This document shows positions 34,301 through 42,446 of a stretch of 64,000 nt of DNA, one piece after another. Positions within the stretch are counted from its first letter, which is position 1, and each line of letters opens with the position of its first letter. The position numbers and the translations under genes are program-made. The notes under the pieces are model-generated. The model had not been told where the DNA came from. It made no database searches and worked only from the letters and a program-made list of their open reading frames with translations. Origin of the DNA: JBEKHT01 sp049511715 (GTDB taxonomy: Bacteria; Chloroflexota; Anaerolineae; Anaerolineales; RBG-16-64-43). The stretch lies in assembly GCA_049511715.1 (NCBI GenBank), contig JBEKXU010000007.1, positions 62,001 to 126,000 on the forward strand, written 5' to 3'.

Positions 34301-34957
34301 TATGGTTTCCCCGAAGAACTCAATTCGTGCCGGTTGAGGGTCGGCCGGAGGCCAGAGGTCGATAATTCCTCCGCGCCGGCTGAATTGACCGGGCCCCATC
34401 ACATAGGGCTGGCTTTGGTACCCCAGGTCAACAGCGAACCGGAGAAGTTCATCCAGAGAGGCCTTCGCTCCGGGGACGATCCGGCGACTGTTTCCAACAA
34501 AGTCCTGGCGAGGAAGGGTCGGCGTCATCCAGGCGCGGAGGGAGGTCAAGACCAGCAGCGGCGGTTGGGTCCCCAGGGAGGGGATGGAGTGCTCGGCGAG
34601 CGCGGACAGGGTCGAAATCCGCTCGCGAACGGTTCTCGGGCCCCAGGGGGCCGGCTCATAAGAGAGGGGGGAGGGCTCTCCGAAAACCTCTACGGGAAGC
34701 GTGCGATCCCAGGTCGAGATTTCGTCCCTCAAGGCGAAGACCTCGTCCGACCGGGAAAGGGCAAGTACGAATGGGACCGGGATGTCCCGGACAAGGGACG
34801 CCAGAACCGCTGGCTGCGCCGATCGAGGAAGGGCCAAGGCCAGGGTTCGGAAACCGTCGAGTCTCCGATCTCTGGGGGCCCGCAGGCGGGCCAGGAGGTC
34901 CTGGTACGAAGGCTGGGCCCGGATCATTTCCAGGAGTGGGGTCAGGTCAGTCGACAC
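31391..34957 (-). CDS. mfd: Transcription-repair coupling factor Mfd
   Basis: Removes RNA polymerase stalled at lesions and recruits UvrABC. 1188 residues, full length. The N-terminal UvrB-like module includes FSRRGGIIDLWPP and IEFFGETIETLR. The RNA-polymerase interaction domain begins at LNAGDYVVHVEYGIGRFDGL. The translocase has Walker A ICGDVGYGKTEVALRAAF, a DEEQ box in VVIDEEQRFGVAH, TATPIPRTL, and RecG-like motifs QLRGRVGRSAMRGYAY. A C-terminal TRCF domain is present. Start GTG 34957 lies inside the pth gene end (11-base overlap), so pth and mfd form one operon. Confidence 0.96.
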   Translation of the reverse strand: MSTDLTPLLEMIRAQPSYQDLLARLRAPRDRRLDGFRTLALALPRSAQPAVLASLVRDIPVPFVLALSRSDEVFALRDEISTWDRTLPVEVFGEPSPLSYEPAPWGPRTVRERISTLSALAEHSIPSLGTQPPLLVLTSLRAWMTPTLPRQDFVGNSRRIVPGAKASLDELLRFAVDLGYQSQPYVMGPGQFSRRGGIIDLWPPADPQPARIEFFGETIETLRHFDPGTQRSTDGFPSLSITPACEALDREVKRLQGQGTGPRAAPPGREPEEDELGPESRPSVEFFIPWLYPPTDLLDHLSPEGIVLAEDYEELEATAGDLEEQTLQLRAEALDQGEIHAEDPAAALSWDHLQESLELHRLVELGRQAADADLVPLGEAFAPGPRFGGQIGPLIDHLERAHRARSRTLVVSRQAARLVEIWGDRGNVVPPASEVLTQMPAEGAAVFIQGALQEGFVLQCPAGGGPARALEILTDGEIFGWARPEPRRRIRVGATPPEAEYADLNAGDYVVHVEYGIGRFDGLVHRTVEDSLREYLQVEFAGGDQVYVPVHQADRLTRYVGADDRPPTLSRLGSADWATAREKARKAVEEIARELLDLYAKRQTALGHSFGLDTAWQSELEASFPFVETEDQLRAIEEVKRDMERARPMDRLICGDVGYGKTEVALRAAFKAVMDGKQVAVLVPTTLLAQQHFETFRQRLAPFPVQVEMLSRFRSPGEQTSVLADLAEGRVEIIIGTHRLLQADVRFKDLGLVVIDEEQRFGVAHKEHLKQLRTEVDVLTLTATPIPRTLYLSLTGVRDISTINTPPEDRLPVVTQVRRYSESVARKAILRELDRGGQVFWVHNRVETIGVAQKKLAALVPEAHIALAHGQMPEIQLERSMQAFISREADVLLCTSIIESGLDIPNANTLIVERADTFGLAQLYQLRGRVGRSAMRGYAYFFSDHRHRLTDEARERLRTMADQTDLGAGYGVAMRDLEIRGAGEILGSRQHGHIAAIGFHLYTRLLTQAVRRLKEQREGGPQALPVSLASVDLPLNVALPPDYIEDRGLRLRLYRRMAEIQEESELEALAEELKDRFGTPPLAVDNLLYQLRVKLLAQKAGVESVTVENGSLALRLAGSAEEQMTELPASVRFSRGSLYMQALPSGDEWRDRLTYLLRWLAQHRTSAELSRTAEPAPSLPVLEPSAQD

Positions 34958-35549
34958 GCGGGCTCCCCGCCGTGTCGGGATCTCCGTTGTATCGGTTCAT
35001 CGCCGCTTGCAACCCAGAACGAATGAACACATCGACGGCTTCCGCCGCCCGCCCTACGATTTCGCCCAGTTTTTCTTCTTCCTGGGGGGCAAAATCTTGC
35101 AGGACATAGGCTGCGGGATCCATGTCCTCGGGCGGGTGCCCGATTCCGATGCGCAACCTTGGAAATTCCTCGGTTCCCAGAGCGGAGATGATGGATTGCA
35201 TCCCCTTCTGCCCGCCGGACCCTCCCATGGGTCGCAAGCGCAGCGTGCCAAAGGGCAGATCAATATCATCGCAACAGACCAGTAGACGCTCATAGGGAAT
35301 CGCGTGGAAGCGGACCAGCGCCTCAACGGCCTGTCCGCTCGCATTCATGAAAGTCTGTGGCTTGGCCAAGAGGACCGCTTTCCCTTCGGCCGATGCGCTG
35401 GCCAGAAGGCAGTGGAATCCCTTTCGGGAAAACCGGGCCTGCAGCTGCTGGGCGACTCTTTCCGCCACGCGGTAGCCTATGTTGTGACGGTTTCGCAGGT
35501 ATTGTCGGCCCGGGTTGCCGAGTCCCACTACGGCTGCGTCCAAGCTCAT
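34947..35549 (-). CDS. pth: Peptidyl-tRNA hydrolase
   Basis: Recycles peptidyl-tRNA released from stalled ribosomes. 200 residues. VGLGNPGRQYLRNRHNIGYRV contains the catalytic His; KPQTFMNASGQAV contains the key Asn; CDDIDLPFGTLRLRPMGGSGGQKGMQSI is the conserved tRNA-binding block. All are intact. Start ATG 35549 begins the family sequence directly. It overlaps the start of mfd. Upstream lies a long gap and then the accessory island. Confidence 0.95.
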   Translation of the reverse strand: MSLDAAVVGLGNPGRQYLRNRHNIGYRVAERVAQQLQARFSRKGFHCLLASASAEGKAVLLAKPQTFMNASGQAVEALVRFHAIPYERLLVCCDDIDLPFGTLRLRPMGGSGGQKGMQSIISALGTEEFPRLRIGIGHPPEDMDPAAYVLQDFAPQEEEKLGEIVGRAAEAVDVFIRSGLQAAMNRYNGDPDTAGSPRVD

Positions 35550-36240
35550 GCCATCCTCTGGCTAGCGTACTTTCCTACCGCCCAATTCCAACCCCGATAT
35601 CGGATTTCCACGCCTTTTAGGAGAGCGCGCGCTCGCCAGTCCGATCCTCACGGTCACTCCCTGAAACCCCTGCCCATAGCCCTTCCTCGACCCGACCAGT
35701 TAGTCTAACATGCTCGGGCCGCCTTCTTCAAGGCCCACCGCTGCGATTCCTTCTTCGAAAGGGATCGATCGGCAAGCGGCCCCATCGCTGCCCAGGTCGG
35801 CCGCCGTGCCGCGTGCGTCCGTTGCAAGAAAGGGAAGCGATCCCCCGGTGCGGGCGGCGGAGCGAAAGGAAGATGCCGGATGGGAAACTCGGAGCGGAGG
35901 GACCCAAGGTCCGCTGCTTTCCCCAGCGGCGGCACGCTCCATAGCCGCTGGGGGGGAAAACAGGCCAAGCGGCTTCTCCCCTGAGGGGAGTTTGAGGCAA
36001 GGGAGTCGGTGGCGAGAAGCCCCGAGCGATTCCGAGTGAATCCGCGAATAGACTTCCCTGCGACGAGAAATGAGCCAAATCAGTTGGGCCTTGATCTTCC
36101 TGCGGCCGCCCAAAATTGTCTTGGGACGATTCTCTCCCGCCTTTGGGCCAGTGCCGCGCCAAGGGGGCGTTGTATATGCGGATAATGCGAGTGCGAGAGG
36201 GGGTATGGGAGTTGCCTGACCTGACGGCTAATACTCCACG
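35550..36240. other. Gap between pth and the accessory island
   Basis: About 690 bases without a supported gene. The first half is GC-rich like the core genome and the last ~100 bases shift toward the island's lower GC. The open frames here lack motifs. The left junction of the island probably lies around 36100-36240, but no direct repeat or integrase marks it. Confidence 0.45.
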
Positions 36241-37182
36241 TTGCCCCTGCCAAAGGAAGGCTTTCCAATAATGATTTGGGTGCGTTTCATGGCAGTTGAC
36301 CACATGAGTTTCAGCGCAAAAGCCGGGGGTGTTTTCGGCTGGTTGGGCCCTAATGGGGCTGGCAAGACCACAATCATTCGTACGCACCTGGGTCTGATCA
36401 AACCCACTTCGGGAAGCGCCTCGATGTTGGGCTTCGATCCGGTTACACAGACTAAGACCATGCAGGCACATGTGGGTTATCGTTCCCAACAATTCACACT
36501 TCACAACGAACTGACTGCCCGTGAAAACATACAACTTTATGGCAAGGTGTGTGGTCTGGAACGGGATGAGCTTGGCAAGAGGCAGGTTGAGATCCTGCGC
36601 ACCGCCGGACTGGTCGGGGGTGAAAAAGTACTGAGCAGCCAGCTTTCAGGCGGCTGAAAGCAACGATTGGGGCTCGGTTGTGCCATTGTCAGCGGGCCAC
36701 AAGTCGTCTTCCTGGAGGCACCCACTGCAGCGGTTGACCCCATCAGCCGGCGAGATTTCTGGGATCTAATCTATGCCATGACGAAAAAGGGGGTTACCGT
36801 GCAGGTGACGACTCACTAGATGGGCGAAGGCGAGCTTTGCCAGCGGGTCGGCTTCATCCGCTAGGGTCGTCTGGTGGTCATGGACTCTCCCAGCCGCCTC
36901 AAATAGATACACATGCACGACTAGGTGCTGGAGGTCAGTTTATCCGATCCCGAAGGGGGATTGGGGGCCTGAAAACCCTCGAGCAGCAGAGAGCTATGCC
37001 GGTGCTGGAAGTGGCCTGGTATGGCGCTCAGATTCATGTGGTATTGCCTGATGCGCAGGAGGATACGGAAGTCATCAGGAATATTCTTCTCCGGAAGAAC
37101 ATTCAGGTCAACACGCTTGAGTGGTTCACACCGACCCTGGAGGATGTCTTCAAATCATCCGTGACATCATTTTCCCCTTGAC
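36241..37182 (+). pseudogene. Decayed ABC-2 exporter ATPase gene
   Basis: Clear homology to DrrA/YbhF-type ATPases but broken throughout. Walker A WLGPNGAGKTTIIR and the signature LSGG are present. The frame is then interrupted by TGA at 36655 (where homologues have Trp before KQRLGLG), and by TAG at 36817, 36861, 36904 and 36922. A frame change near 36960 leads to the last piece (MPVLEVAWYGAQIHVVLPDA to EWFTPTLEDVFKS). Walker B is damaged (FLEAPTAAVDP for FLDEPTxxVDP). The N-terminus is also eroded. Five stops plus a shift make function implausible. Confidence 0.9.
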
Positions 37183-37466
37183 ACGCAAGACATCTTTGCT
37201 ATACAGGCTCGTAACAGTCTCTCACTCGACCCTAACGAATCGGTAAACCCAAACTGGAAGATATACCCGGAGAAGTAACATCGCCCGCTGCGAAGTCCTA
37301 ATCAAAGAGATCTTTTCAGACAATTCCAACTTTATTCGCACTGCTGCCTTAGAAGGCCCTGCCCCTCCATTGACGAATAATTTGATTGAAAGTAGACTTT
37401 CCGAAGTAAAGATTGATTCCGAATCTGTTTACTTGGCAATCCACTCCCAAAGAGAAGGAAACTGCC
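37183..37466. other. Gap between the ABC pseudogene and the aldehyde dehydrogenase gene
   Basis: About 280 bases, AT-richer than the core. A short protein-like piece near 37285-37350 (ARCEVLIKEIFSDNSNFIR) vaguely resembles the start of ABC-2 permeases (ARKEx...RD), which would fit a lost partner of the decayed ATPase. Too weak to call. Confidence 0.35.
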
Positions 37467-39080
37467 GTGGTAACTACTGCCCCCAATTCACCAGAAAAGA
37501 TGAATGACGTCCCCGCAAAGCAACTTTGGGGCACAAGAAAAATACCCGACTTGGCACGGCTGACAGCCCTGATCTCCCATGCCGATACTCCGCATGATCT
37601 GACCATCGTCCGGGCACCCTTTACTAGCGAGACCCTAGGGACGGTCCCGATTTGTACGACGCAAGATGTTCAGATAGCAGTGCAACATGCCCGTACTACC
37701 CAGCGTTCCTGGGCACAGACTCGCATGTCAGAGCGCAGGGCGATTTTCCTACGCTACCACGACCTGATTTTGCAGCACCAAGAGGAATTGCTTAACCTTC
37801 TCCAGGTGGAAGCCGGGAAGAGCCGTCTCGATGCCCTAGACGAGGTCTTCGACGTTGTTATCAACAGTCGGCATTACGCGGTTCGTGCCGAGAGATACCT
37901 CCGTCCCCAGCGACGGAAGGGGGCTCTACCGCTCCTAACTCATACAATGGAACTTCACCAGCCGGTTGGTGTGGTAGGAATCATTTCACCTTGGAACTAT
38001 CCGCTGGTGTTGACGATTTCCGATGCGATCCCGGCAATCCTAGCAGGGAACTGTGTCGTATTGAAACCCGCAGAGGAGACTCCGTTCATAGCCCTCTATG
38101 CGGCCCAGCTCCTATATCAAGCAGGGCTGCCGCCTGAGGTGTTCCAAGTGGTGACCGGGAAGGGCCGCGTCATCGGCCCCGTATTCATCAAGGAAGCGGA
38201 TTATTTATGTTTTACCGGTGGCACATCCACTGGACGGCTGCTGGCCGGACAGGCTGGCGAGCGTCTGATCAAGTGCTCAATGGAACTGGGCGGGAAGAAC
38301 CCGGCGATCGTTCTGGATGATGCGGATCTGGACAAGGCAGTCACTGGGATCTTGCGTGGCTCTTTTGCCAACTCGGGCCAGCTTTGCATCCACATGGAAC
38401 GGATTTACGTCCAGGGCGGGATTTACGATCGCTTCGTTTCTGAACTGGTTCGCCGGGCGAAGGAGATGAAGGTCTCCGCCGCGTTGGACTTCTCCGCCGA
38501 TATGGGGTCGCTCATCTCCCAGGATCAGCTCGACAAGGTGACCCAGCATGTCGAAGACGCGTTGCGGAAGGGTGCCGTCCTCTTAACCGGTGGAAAGGCC
38601 CGGCCAGACATCGGCCCATTCTTCTTCGAGCCGACACTGATGACGAACATCAAACCGGAGATGAACCTTTACGCCGAAGAGACATTCGGCCCGGTGGTTT
38701 CGATCTACCGATTCGACGATGTGGAACATGCTATCGAATTGGCCAATGCATCCTCGTATGGGCTGAATTCCAGCGTTTGGACGCGAGATGTCCGTCGGGG
38801 ACAGCAGATTGCCCGCCGGCTACAGACCGGAACATCGAACGTCAACGAGGCGGTCTACGCGGCCTGGGGATCCGTGGACGCGCCGATGGGCGGCATGAAA
38901 GCTTCCGGTCTGGGACGCCGTCACGGCAGAGAGGGCATCCTGAAATACACCGAGGCGCAGACGGTCGCTACACAGTCGCTGATGCTCATCGGGCCGAACC
39001 GTTTCCTGCCCCCTGAGCGATACGCCAAGACAATGACGGTGATGCTCAAATTGATGAAAGCCATCCCCGGATTGCGCTGA
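37467..39080 (+). CDS. Aldehyde dehydrogenase, succinate-semialdehyde dehydrogenase-like
   Basis: About 537 residues, NAD(P)-dependent oxidation of an aldehyde to an acid. The catalytic Glu is in SMELGGKNPAIVLDDAD; the catalytic Cys is in FANSGQLCIHMERIYV; cofactor elements are ISPWNYPL, LKPAEETP and CFTGGTSTGR. The sequence resembles the actinobacterial GabD2/succinic-semialdehyde group (EETFGPVVSIYRF, GTSNVNEAVYAAWGSVDAPMGGMKASGLGRRHG), but the substrate is not proven. GTG 37467 is preferred (GAAGGAA six bases upstream); TTG 37413 in frame would add 18 residues. It is one of the few intact genes of the island. Confidence 0.9.
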   Translation: MVTTAPNSPEKMNDVPAKQLWGTRKIPDLARLTALISHADTPHDLTIVRAPFTSETLGTVPICTTQDVQIAVQHARTTQRSWAQTRMSERRAIFLRYHDLILQHQEELLNLLQVEAGKSRLDALDEVFDVVINSRHYAVRAERYLRPQRRKGALPLLTHTMELHQPVGVVGIISPWNYPLVLTISDAIPAILAGNCVVLKPAEETPFIALYAAQLLYQAGLPPEVFQVVTGKGRVIGPVFIKEADYLCFTGGTSTGRLLAGQAGERLIKCSMELGGKNPAIVLDDADLDKAVTGILRGSFANSGQLCIHMERIYVQGGIYDRFVSELVRRAKEMKVSAALDFSADMGSLISQDQLDKVTQHVEDALRKGAVLLTGGKARPDIGPFFFEPTLMTNIKPEMNLYAEETFGPVVSIYRFDDVEHAIELANASSYGLNSSVWTRDVRRGQQIARRLQTGTSNVNEAVYAAWGSVDAPMGGMKASGLGRRHGREGILKYTEAQTVATQSLMLIGPNRFLPPERYAKTMTVMLKLMKAIPGLR

Positions 39081-39595
39081 TGTGCCCTTTGGGATCGTGG
39101 CTCGGGCTTTACCCGATTCTTCCTCACGAACACACTGGAATCACGAATACCCGTCCTTAGGACAGGTGCCCGTAGGGGCGATTCCCGTGTTGGTGCTTGG
39201 GTTTCCCATTCAACCGTGATGGCCTTGCAAACACCCGTATACAGCAGTGCCCCCAAGGGGATACGTATCAATCATGTGATGGGTTTTTGAGAGGGTATTA
39301 GCAAGAACTCGTTCTTAGCCACTCCTGGCCCCCTGCGCAAATATGTTCACATACATCGGCATTGAAGGCAAACGTTTTCAGAGTCAGCGCGACCCAGGGT
39401 TTACCGTCATCCAACCATGTGGCGTGTGAAACGTTGGCTCCAGCCTGACCCTGAGCGATACTGGACATCCCCAAGACTTTGTTCATGTCGTGGGAGGACC
39501 TTAAGTGCATCACTTCCATTATGTCAATCAGCTTGGTTTCGGGATTGAAACGCTCGGCAAAGGTTCGGGCTAACGAAAAGACAGGAGTTCAGAAA
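39081..39595. other. Intergenic stretch in the island, with a possible minus-strand gene fragment
   Basis: No clear gene on the plus strand. On the minus strand 39298-39519 is open and reads protein-like (GKPWVALTLKTFAFNADVCE, then HICAGGQEWLRTSSC), but at 73 residues without recognised family it may be a fragment of a lost gene. The aldo/keto reductase's AGGAG site is at about 39583. Confidence 0.3.
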
Positions 39596-40585
39596 ATGCA
39601 AAAACGTAAACTTGGAAACAGCGGCTTGGAAGTTTCGGCTCTCGGGTTAGGCTGTATGGGAATGAGCTTTGCCTACGGTCCGGCTGGAGACAAGCAGAAG
39701 ATGCTCTCTCTGATTCGCACAGCCGTTGAACATGGCGTTACATTCTTCGACACTGCTGAAGCCTATGGACCGTTCCTCAACGAGGAACTGGTGGGCGAAG
39801 CCCTTGCTCCCTTCCACGGGCAGGTGGTGATCGCCACCAAATTCGGTTTCAGATTTGGTCCCAAGGGGGAGCAGACGGGCATGGATAGTCGGCCAGAGCA
39901 CATCAAGCAGGTTGCCGAGGCATCGCTCAAGCGGCTCAAAGTCGATGCCATCGATCTGTTCTATCAACACCGGGTTGACCCGGATGTTCCCATCGAGGAT
40001 GTGGCGGGAACGGTGAAGGACTTGATTCAAGAAGGCAAGGTGAAGCACTTTGGTCTTTCGGAAGCAGGAGCGCAGACCATCCGTCGCGCACACGCGGTCC
40101 AGCCGGTCACGGCAGTTCAGAGCGAGTACTCGCTATGGTGGAGACGCCCGGAAGAGGCGCTGTTTTCAACCTTGGAAGAACTCGGGATCGGATTTGTTCC
40201 ATTCAGCCCTCTGGGAAAGGGCTTCCTCACGGGCAAGATCGACGAGAATACGCAGTTCGATAGTAGCGATTTCCGCAACATCGTCCCCCGTTTTACGCCG
40301 GAGGCTCGAAAAGCGAATCGGGCCCTGGTTGACATGCTTGGCAGGTTCGCGGAGCAAAAACAGGCGACGCCTGCTCAAATCGCGCTCGCCTGGCTGCTCG
40401 CCCAGAAGTCGTGGATTGTTCCGATCCCGGGCACAACGAAGCTTGCGCGATTCGAAGAAAATATCGGAGCAGCGGCAGTCGAACTTATGCCCGACGATCT
40501 CCGTGAGATCGATAGTGCCGCATCAAAGATCAACGTGCAAGGGGACCGGTATCCCGAAGAGCTGGAAAAACGAACTTATCGCTAA
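39596..40585 (+). CDS. Aldo/keto reductase
   Basis: 329-residue NADPH-dependent oxidoreductase with a TIM-barrel fold. N-terminal KLGNSGLEVSALGLGCMGMS; catalytic tetrad Asp/Tyr in TFFDTAEAYGPFLNEELVG, Lys in VVIATKFGF, His in DLFYQHRVDPDVPIEDV; the NADP region IVPIPGTTKLARFEENIGA. It resembles the YajO/YhdN group that reduces aldehydes and ketones. Start ATG 39596 has AGGAG eight bases upstream; the frame is open further upstream with no similarity. It is intact and is followed by a run of broken genes of similar oxidoreductase/cupin type that often travel together. Confidence 0.93.
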   Translation: MQKRKLGNSGLEVSALGLGCMGMSFAYGPAGDKQKMLSLIRTAVEHGVTFFDTAEAYGPFLNEELVGEALAPFHGQVVIATKFGFRFGPKGEQTGMDSRPEHIKQVAEASLKRLKVDAIDLFYQHRVDPDVPIEDVAGTVKDLIQEGKVKHFGLSEAGAQTIRRAHAVQPVTAVQSEYSLWWRRPEEALFSTLEELGIGFVPFSPLGKGFLTGKIDENTQFDSSDFRNIVPRFTPEARKANRALVDMLGRFAEQKQATPAQIALAWLLAQKSWIVPIPGTTKLARFEENIGAAAVELMPDDLREIDSAASKINVQGDRYPEELEKRTYR

Positions 40586-40713
40586 GCCAGGCAACACGTG
40601 CAAGGCAGATGCGAAGGCAAAGAAGAGTAGTAGGCGTTCGGGAGGCTCTTCGTGTGCGCCAGACATGAAGTGCTGAATCAGAAAAAAGGCAATCAAGAGA
40701 AGGAATTCAAAAA

Positions 40714-41123
40714 ATGGACATTAAAAGGATCGGCTCGCAGCCTTCCGGCAAAGGACCCGTCGAGAATATTACCGGCAGTGTGCGTGTTGACCCCTTGTTG
40801 CAGGCAACCCATCCAGCGCGCGTGCTCGGAGCCAGTGTGACGTTCGAGCCCAGCGCCCGGACAGCCTGGCACGCCCATCCGCTGGGCCAGACCCTGATCG
40901 TGACAGCCGGCTGCGGCCTCGTACAACGCTGGGGTGGCCCATCGAGGAGATTCGACCGGGGGACGTGATCTGGTTTCCACCGGGTAAGAAGCATTGGCAT
41001 GGCGCCACGGCCACCACGGCCATGACGCACATCGCCATTGTGGAACAGCTCGACGGCAAGTCCGCCGACTGGATGGAAAAGGTCAGTCACGAACAATACC
41101 AAGCCGGGCCAAGGGCCGAATAA
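40714..41123 (+). pseudogene. Cupin gene broken by one frameshift
   Basis: Reads as a quercetinase-type cupin (carboxymuconolactone-decarboxylase-associated kind). RVLGASVTFEPSARTAWHAH has the metal histidines, then GQTLIVTAGCGLVQRWGGP. At about 40936-40941 the frame is lost and family sequence resumes one frame over: EEIRPGDVIWFPPGKKHWHG, ATTAMTHIAIVEQLDGKSAD and so on to a stop at 41123. One missing base in a GGCCCA stretch explains it. It may be a real mutation or a base-calling error; everything else looks intact. Confidence 0.85.
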
Positions 41124-41135
41124 GAGGAAACAATC

Positions 41136-41258
41136 ATGAGCAAAGTCAGGTTTATCACAGACGCAGGCCGTGGAATGGGCGTAGACATCGCCAAGGCCGC
41201 TCTTGCCGCTGGAAAGGCGGGCACGATAACCGGGAATATGAAGGAGATTCGCCGATGA
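41136..41258 (+). pseudogene. N-terminal stub of a short-chain dehydrogenase
   Basis: 40 codons that begin like an SDR (MSKVRFITDAGRGMGVDIAK, with D for the G of TGAGRGMG) and then stop with TGA at 41256. The remaining ~200 residues of the family are missing, so this is a deletion remnant. It overlaps the ATG of the next gene. Confidence 0.8.
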
Positions 41259-41641
41259 TAGCGTGGACGAGCGATGAGCTCACCAAGATCGGAACAGCAG
41301 AAGAGTTGGGGATCGCGTCACTCCGACGCGACGGCACGCTGCGAAACCCGGTGACGATTTGGGTTGTCCGTCACGGCGACGACCTTTACGTCCGATCCGT
41401 TAACGGGCGCAATGGCGCCTGGTTCCGTGGCACTCAGGTGTGCCACGAAGGCCATATCCAGGCTGGCGGAGTCGACATAGACGTCACCTTCGTGGATGCC
41501 GACCCCGGTATCAACGACCAGATCGACGCCGCATACCGTACAAAGTACCGCCGCTACGCCGCAAGCATCATCAGCCATATTGTGAGCCCTGAAGCATGCT
41601 CCGCGACAATCAAACTAGTGCCGCGCTCGACAGGCTCTTAG
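41255..41641 (+). CDS. DUF2255-family protein
   Basis: 128 residues, apparently intact. Sequence such as WTSDELTKIGTAEELGIASL, NPVTIWVVRHGDDLYVRSV and NGAWFRGTQVCHEGHIQAGG matches a small beta-barrel family (DUF2255) of unknown function, related in fold to flavin-reductase-like pyridoxamine oxidase barrels. Start ATG 41255 has AAGGAG at good spacing and overlaps the stop of the SDR stub (ATGA). No motif gives a reaction. Family assignment is from memory of the motif pattern. Confidence 0.75.
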   Translation: MIAWTSDELTKIGTAEELGIASLRRDGTLRNPVTIWVVRHGDDLYVRSVNGRNGAWFRGTQVCHEGHIQAGGVDIDVTFVDADPGINDQIDAAYRTKYRRYAASIISHIVSPEACSATIKLVPRSTGS

Positions 41642-41660
41642 TTCAAAAACCATGTAGTTC

Positions 41661-42065
41661 TTGAGAACTCAGCCATACAACTCTTCGCCATCGGATTGGG
41701 TTGAAGGTCAGTTTGGAAAAATCATCTGTGGGGGGCCATCAAGGGAATACATCCGGTTTGGATCTACCGGACTAAAAGTATCGCGCATCTGCCTGGGCTG
41801 CATGAGCTATGGGCGACCGACCGAACGCTGGCCGTGGGCGCTCGATGAAGAGGAAAGCCGGCCGTTTATCAAGCGCACGCTGGAGGTGGGCATCAATTCC
41901 TTTGACACCGCCAATGTCTATTCACATGGGGCGAGCGAAGAGGTGGTTGGCAAAGCCCTGAGTGAGTTTGCTTCGCGGGACGAGGTGGTGATTGCCACCA
42001 AGGTGTATCTTGAGATGGGTACTAGTATAGAGGATATCCCTGTCCAGTTCAACGCCTGTGGTTGA
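41661..42065 (+). pseudogene. Truncated second aldo/keto reductase
   Basis: Only the first third of the family is present, from about 41745: EYIRFGSTGLKVSRICLGCM, NSFDTANVYSHGASEEVVG (Asp/Tyr of the tetrad) and DEVVIATKVY (Lys). Similarity then ends and the frame runs to a stop at 42065. The catalytic His region and the NADP-binding C-terminus are missing. The 28 codons before EYIRFG are not family-like, so the start is also damaged. Different from the intact reductase at 39.6 kb, so not a local duplicate. Confidence 0.85.
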
Positions 42066-42334
42066 CCTATTTTGCATCCCATTTCCCTCAAAAAGGCTTT
42101 TCCAGTCGGATCGTGAGCCGCCGGGCGGATGATTATCCGTTAACATAGGGGTCAGGAAAACAAAAAAACCGGCCAGATGGCGGTTTCCTTTGCCCACATA
42201 CGGATTCGAACCCCAATATTCAGATTAATCCTAGTCGACTGTGATGAATTTACTACCAATGGTACACATGCCCCCAAGGGGTCTAGAAACCCTGAGCAAG
42301 AAGGAAACGACCGAATGCGTAATCCGACGGATGC
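42066..42334. other. Gap before the IS21 element
   Basis: About 270 AT-richer bases with no gene. It holds a weak hairpin near 42164-42188 (AAACC...GGTTT) and a tRNA T-loop-like string on the minus strand (GGTTCGAATCC, 42202-42212) without the rest of a tRNA. Confidence 0.4.
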
Positions 42335-42412
42335 TGGACACCGATTCCGGAGCATGCTGGACAGTGATTCCGATGGATGGTGGACACCGATTCCGCTCCA
42401 TGCTGGACACCG
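42334..42412 (+). repeat. Left-end IS21 repeats, four copies at 23-bp phase
   Basis: CTGGACACCGATTCCG and close variants start at 42334, 42357, 42380 and 42403 (last copy partial), exactly 23 bp apart. These are probable transposase binding sites. Confidence 0.88.
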
Positions 42413-42446
42413 AGGGATCCTTAGCCTGAGTGGCTGACGATTATCC

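Noticed and set aside
36241..37182. Stop-codon reassignment (TGA as Trp, TAG as Tyr) to explain the ABC ATPase
   Set aside because: The gene also has a frame change and a mutated Walker B, and TAG and TGA clearly end intact genes in this window (for example lon, pth, DUF2255), so decay is the simpler reading.
42202..42212. T-loop-like GGTTCGAATCC (minus strand) as a tRNA or attachment site
   Set aside because: No acceptor, D or anticodon arm could be folded around it and no direct repeat of it was found at the other side of the island.
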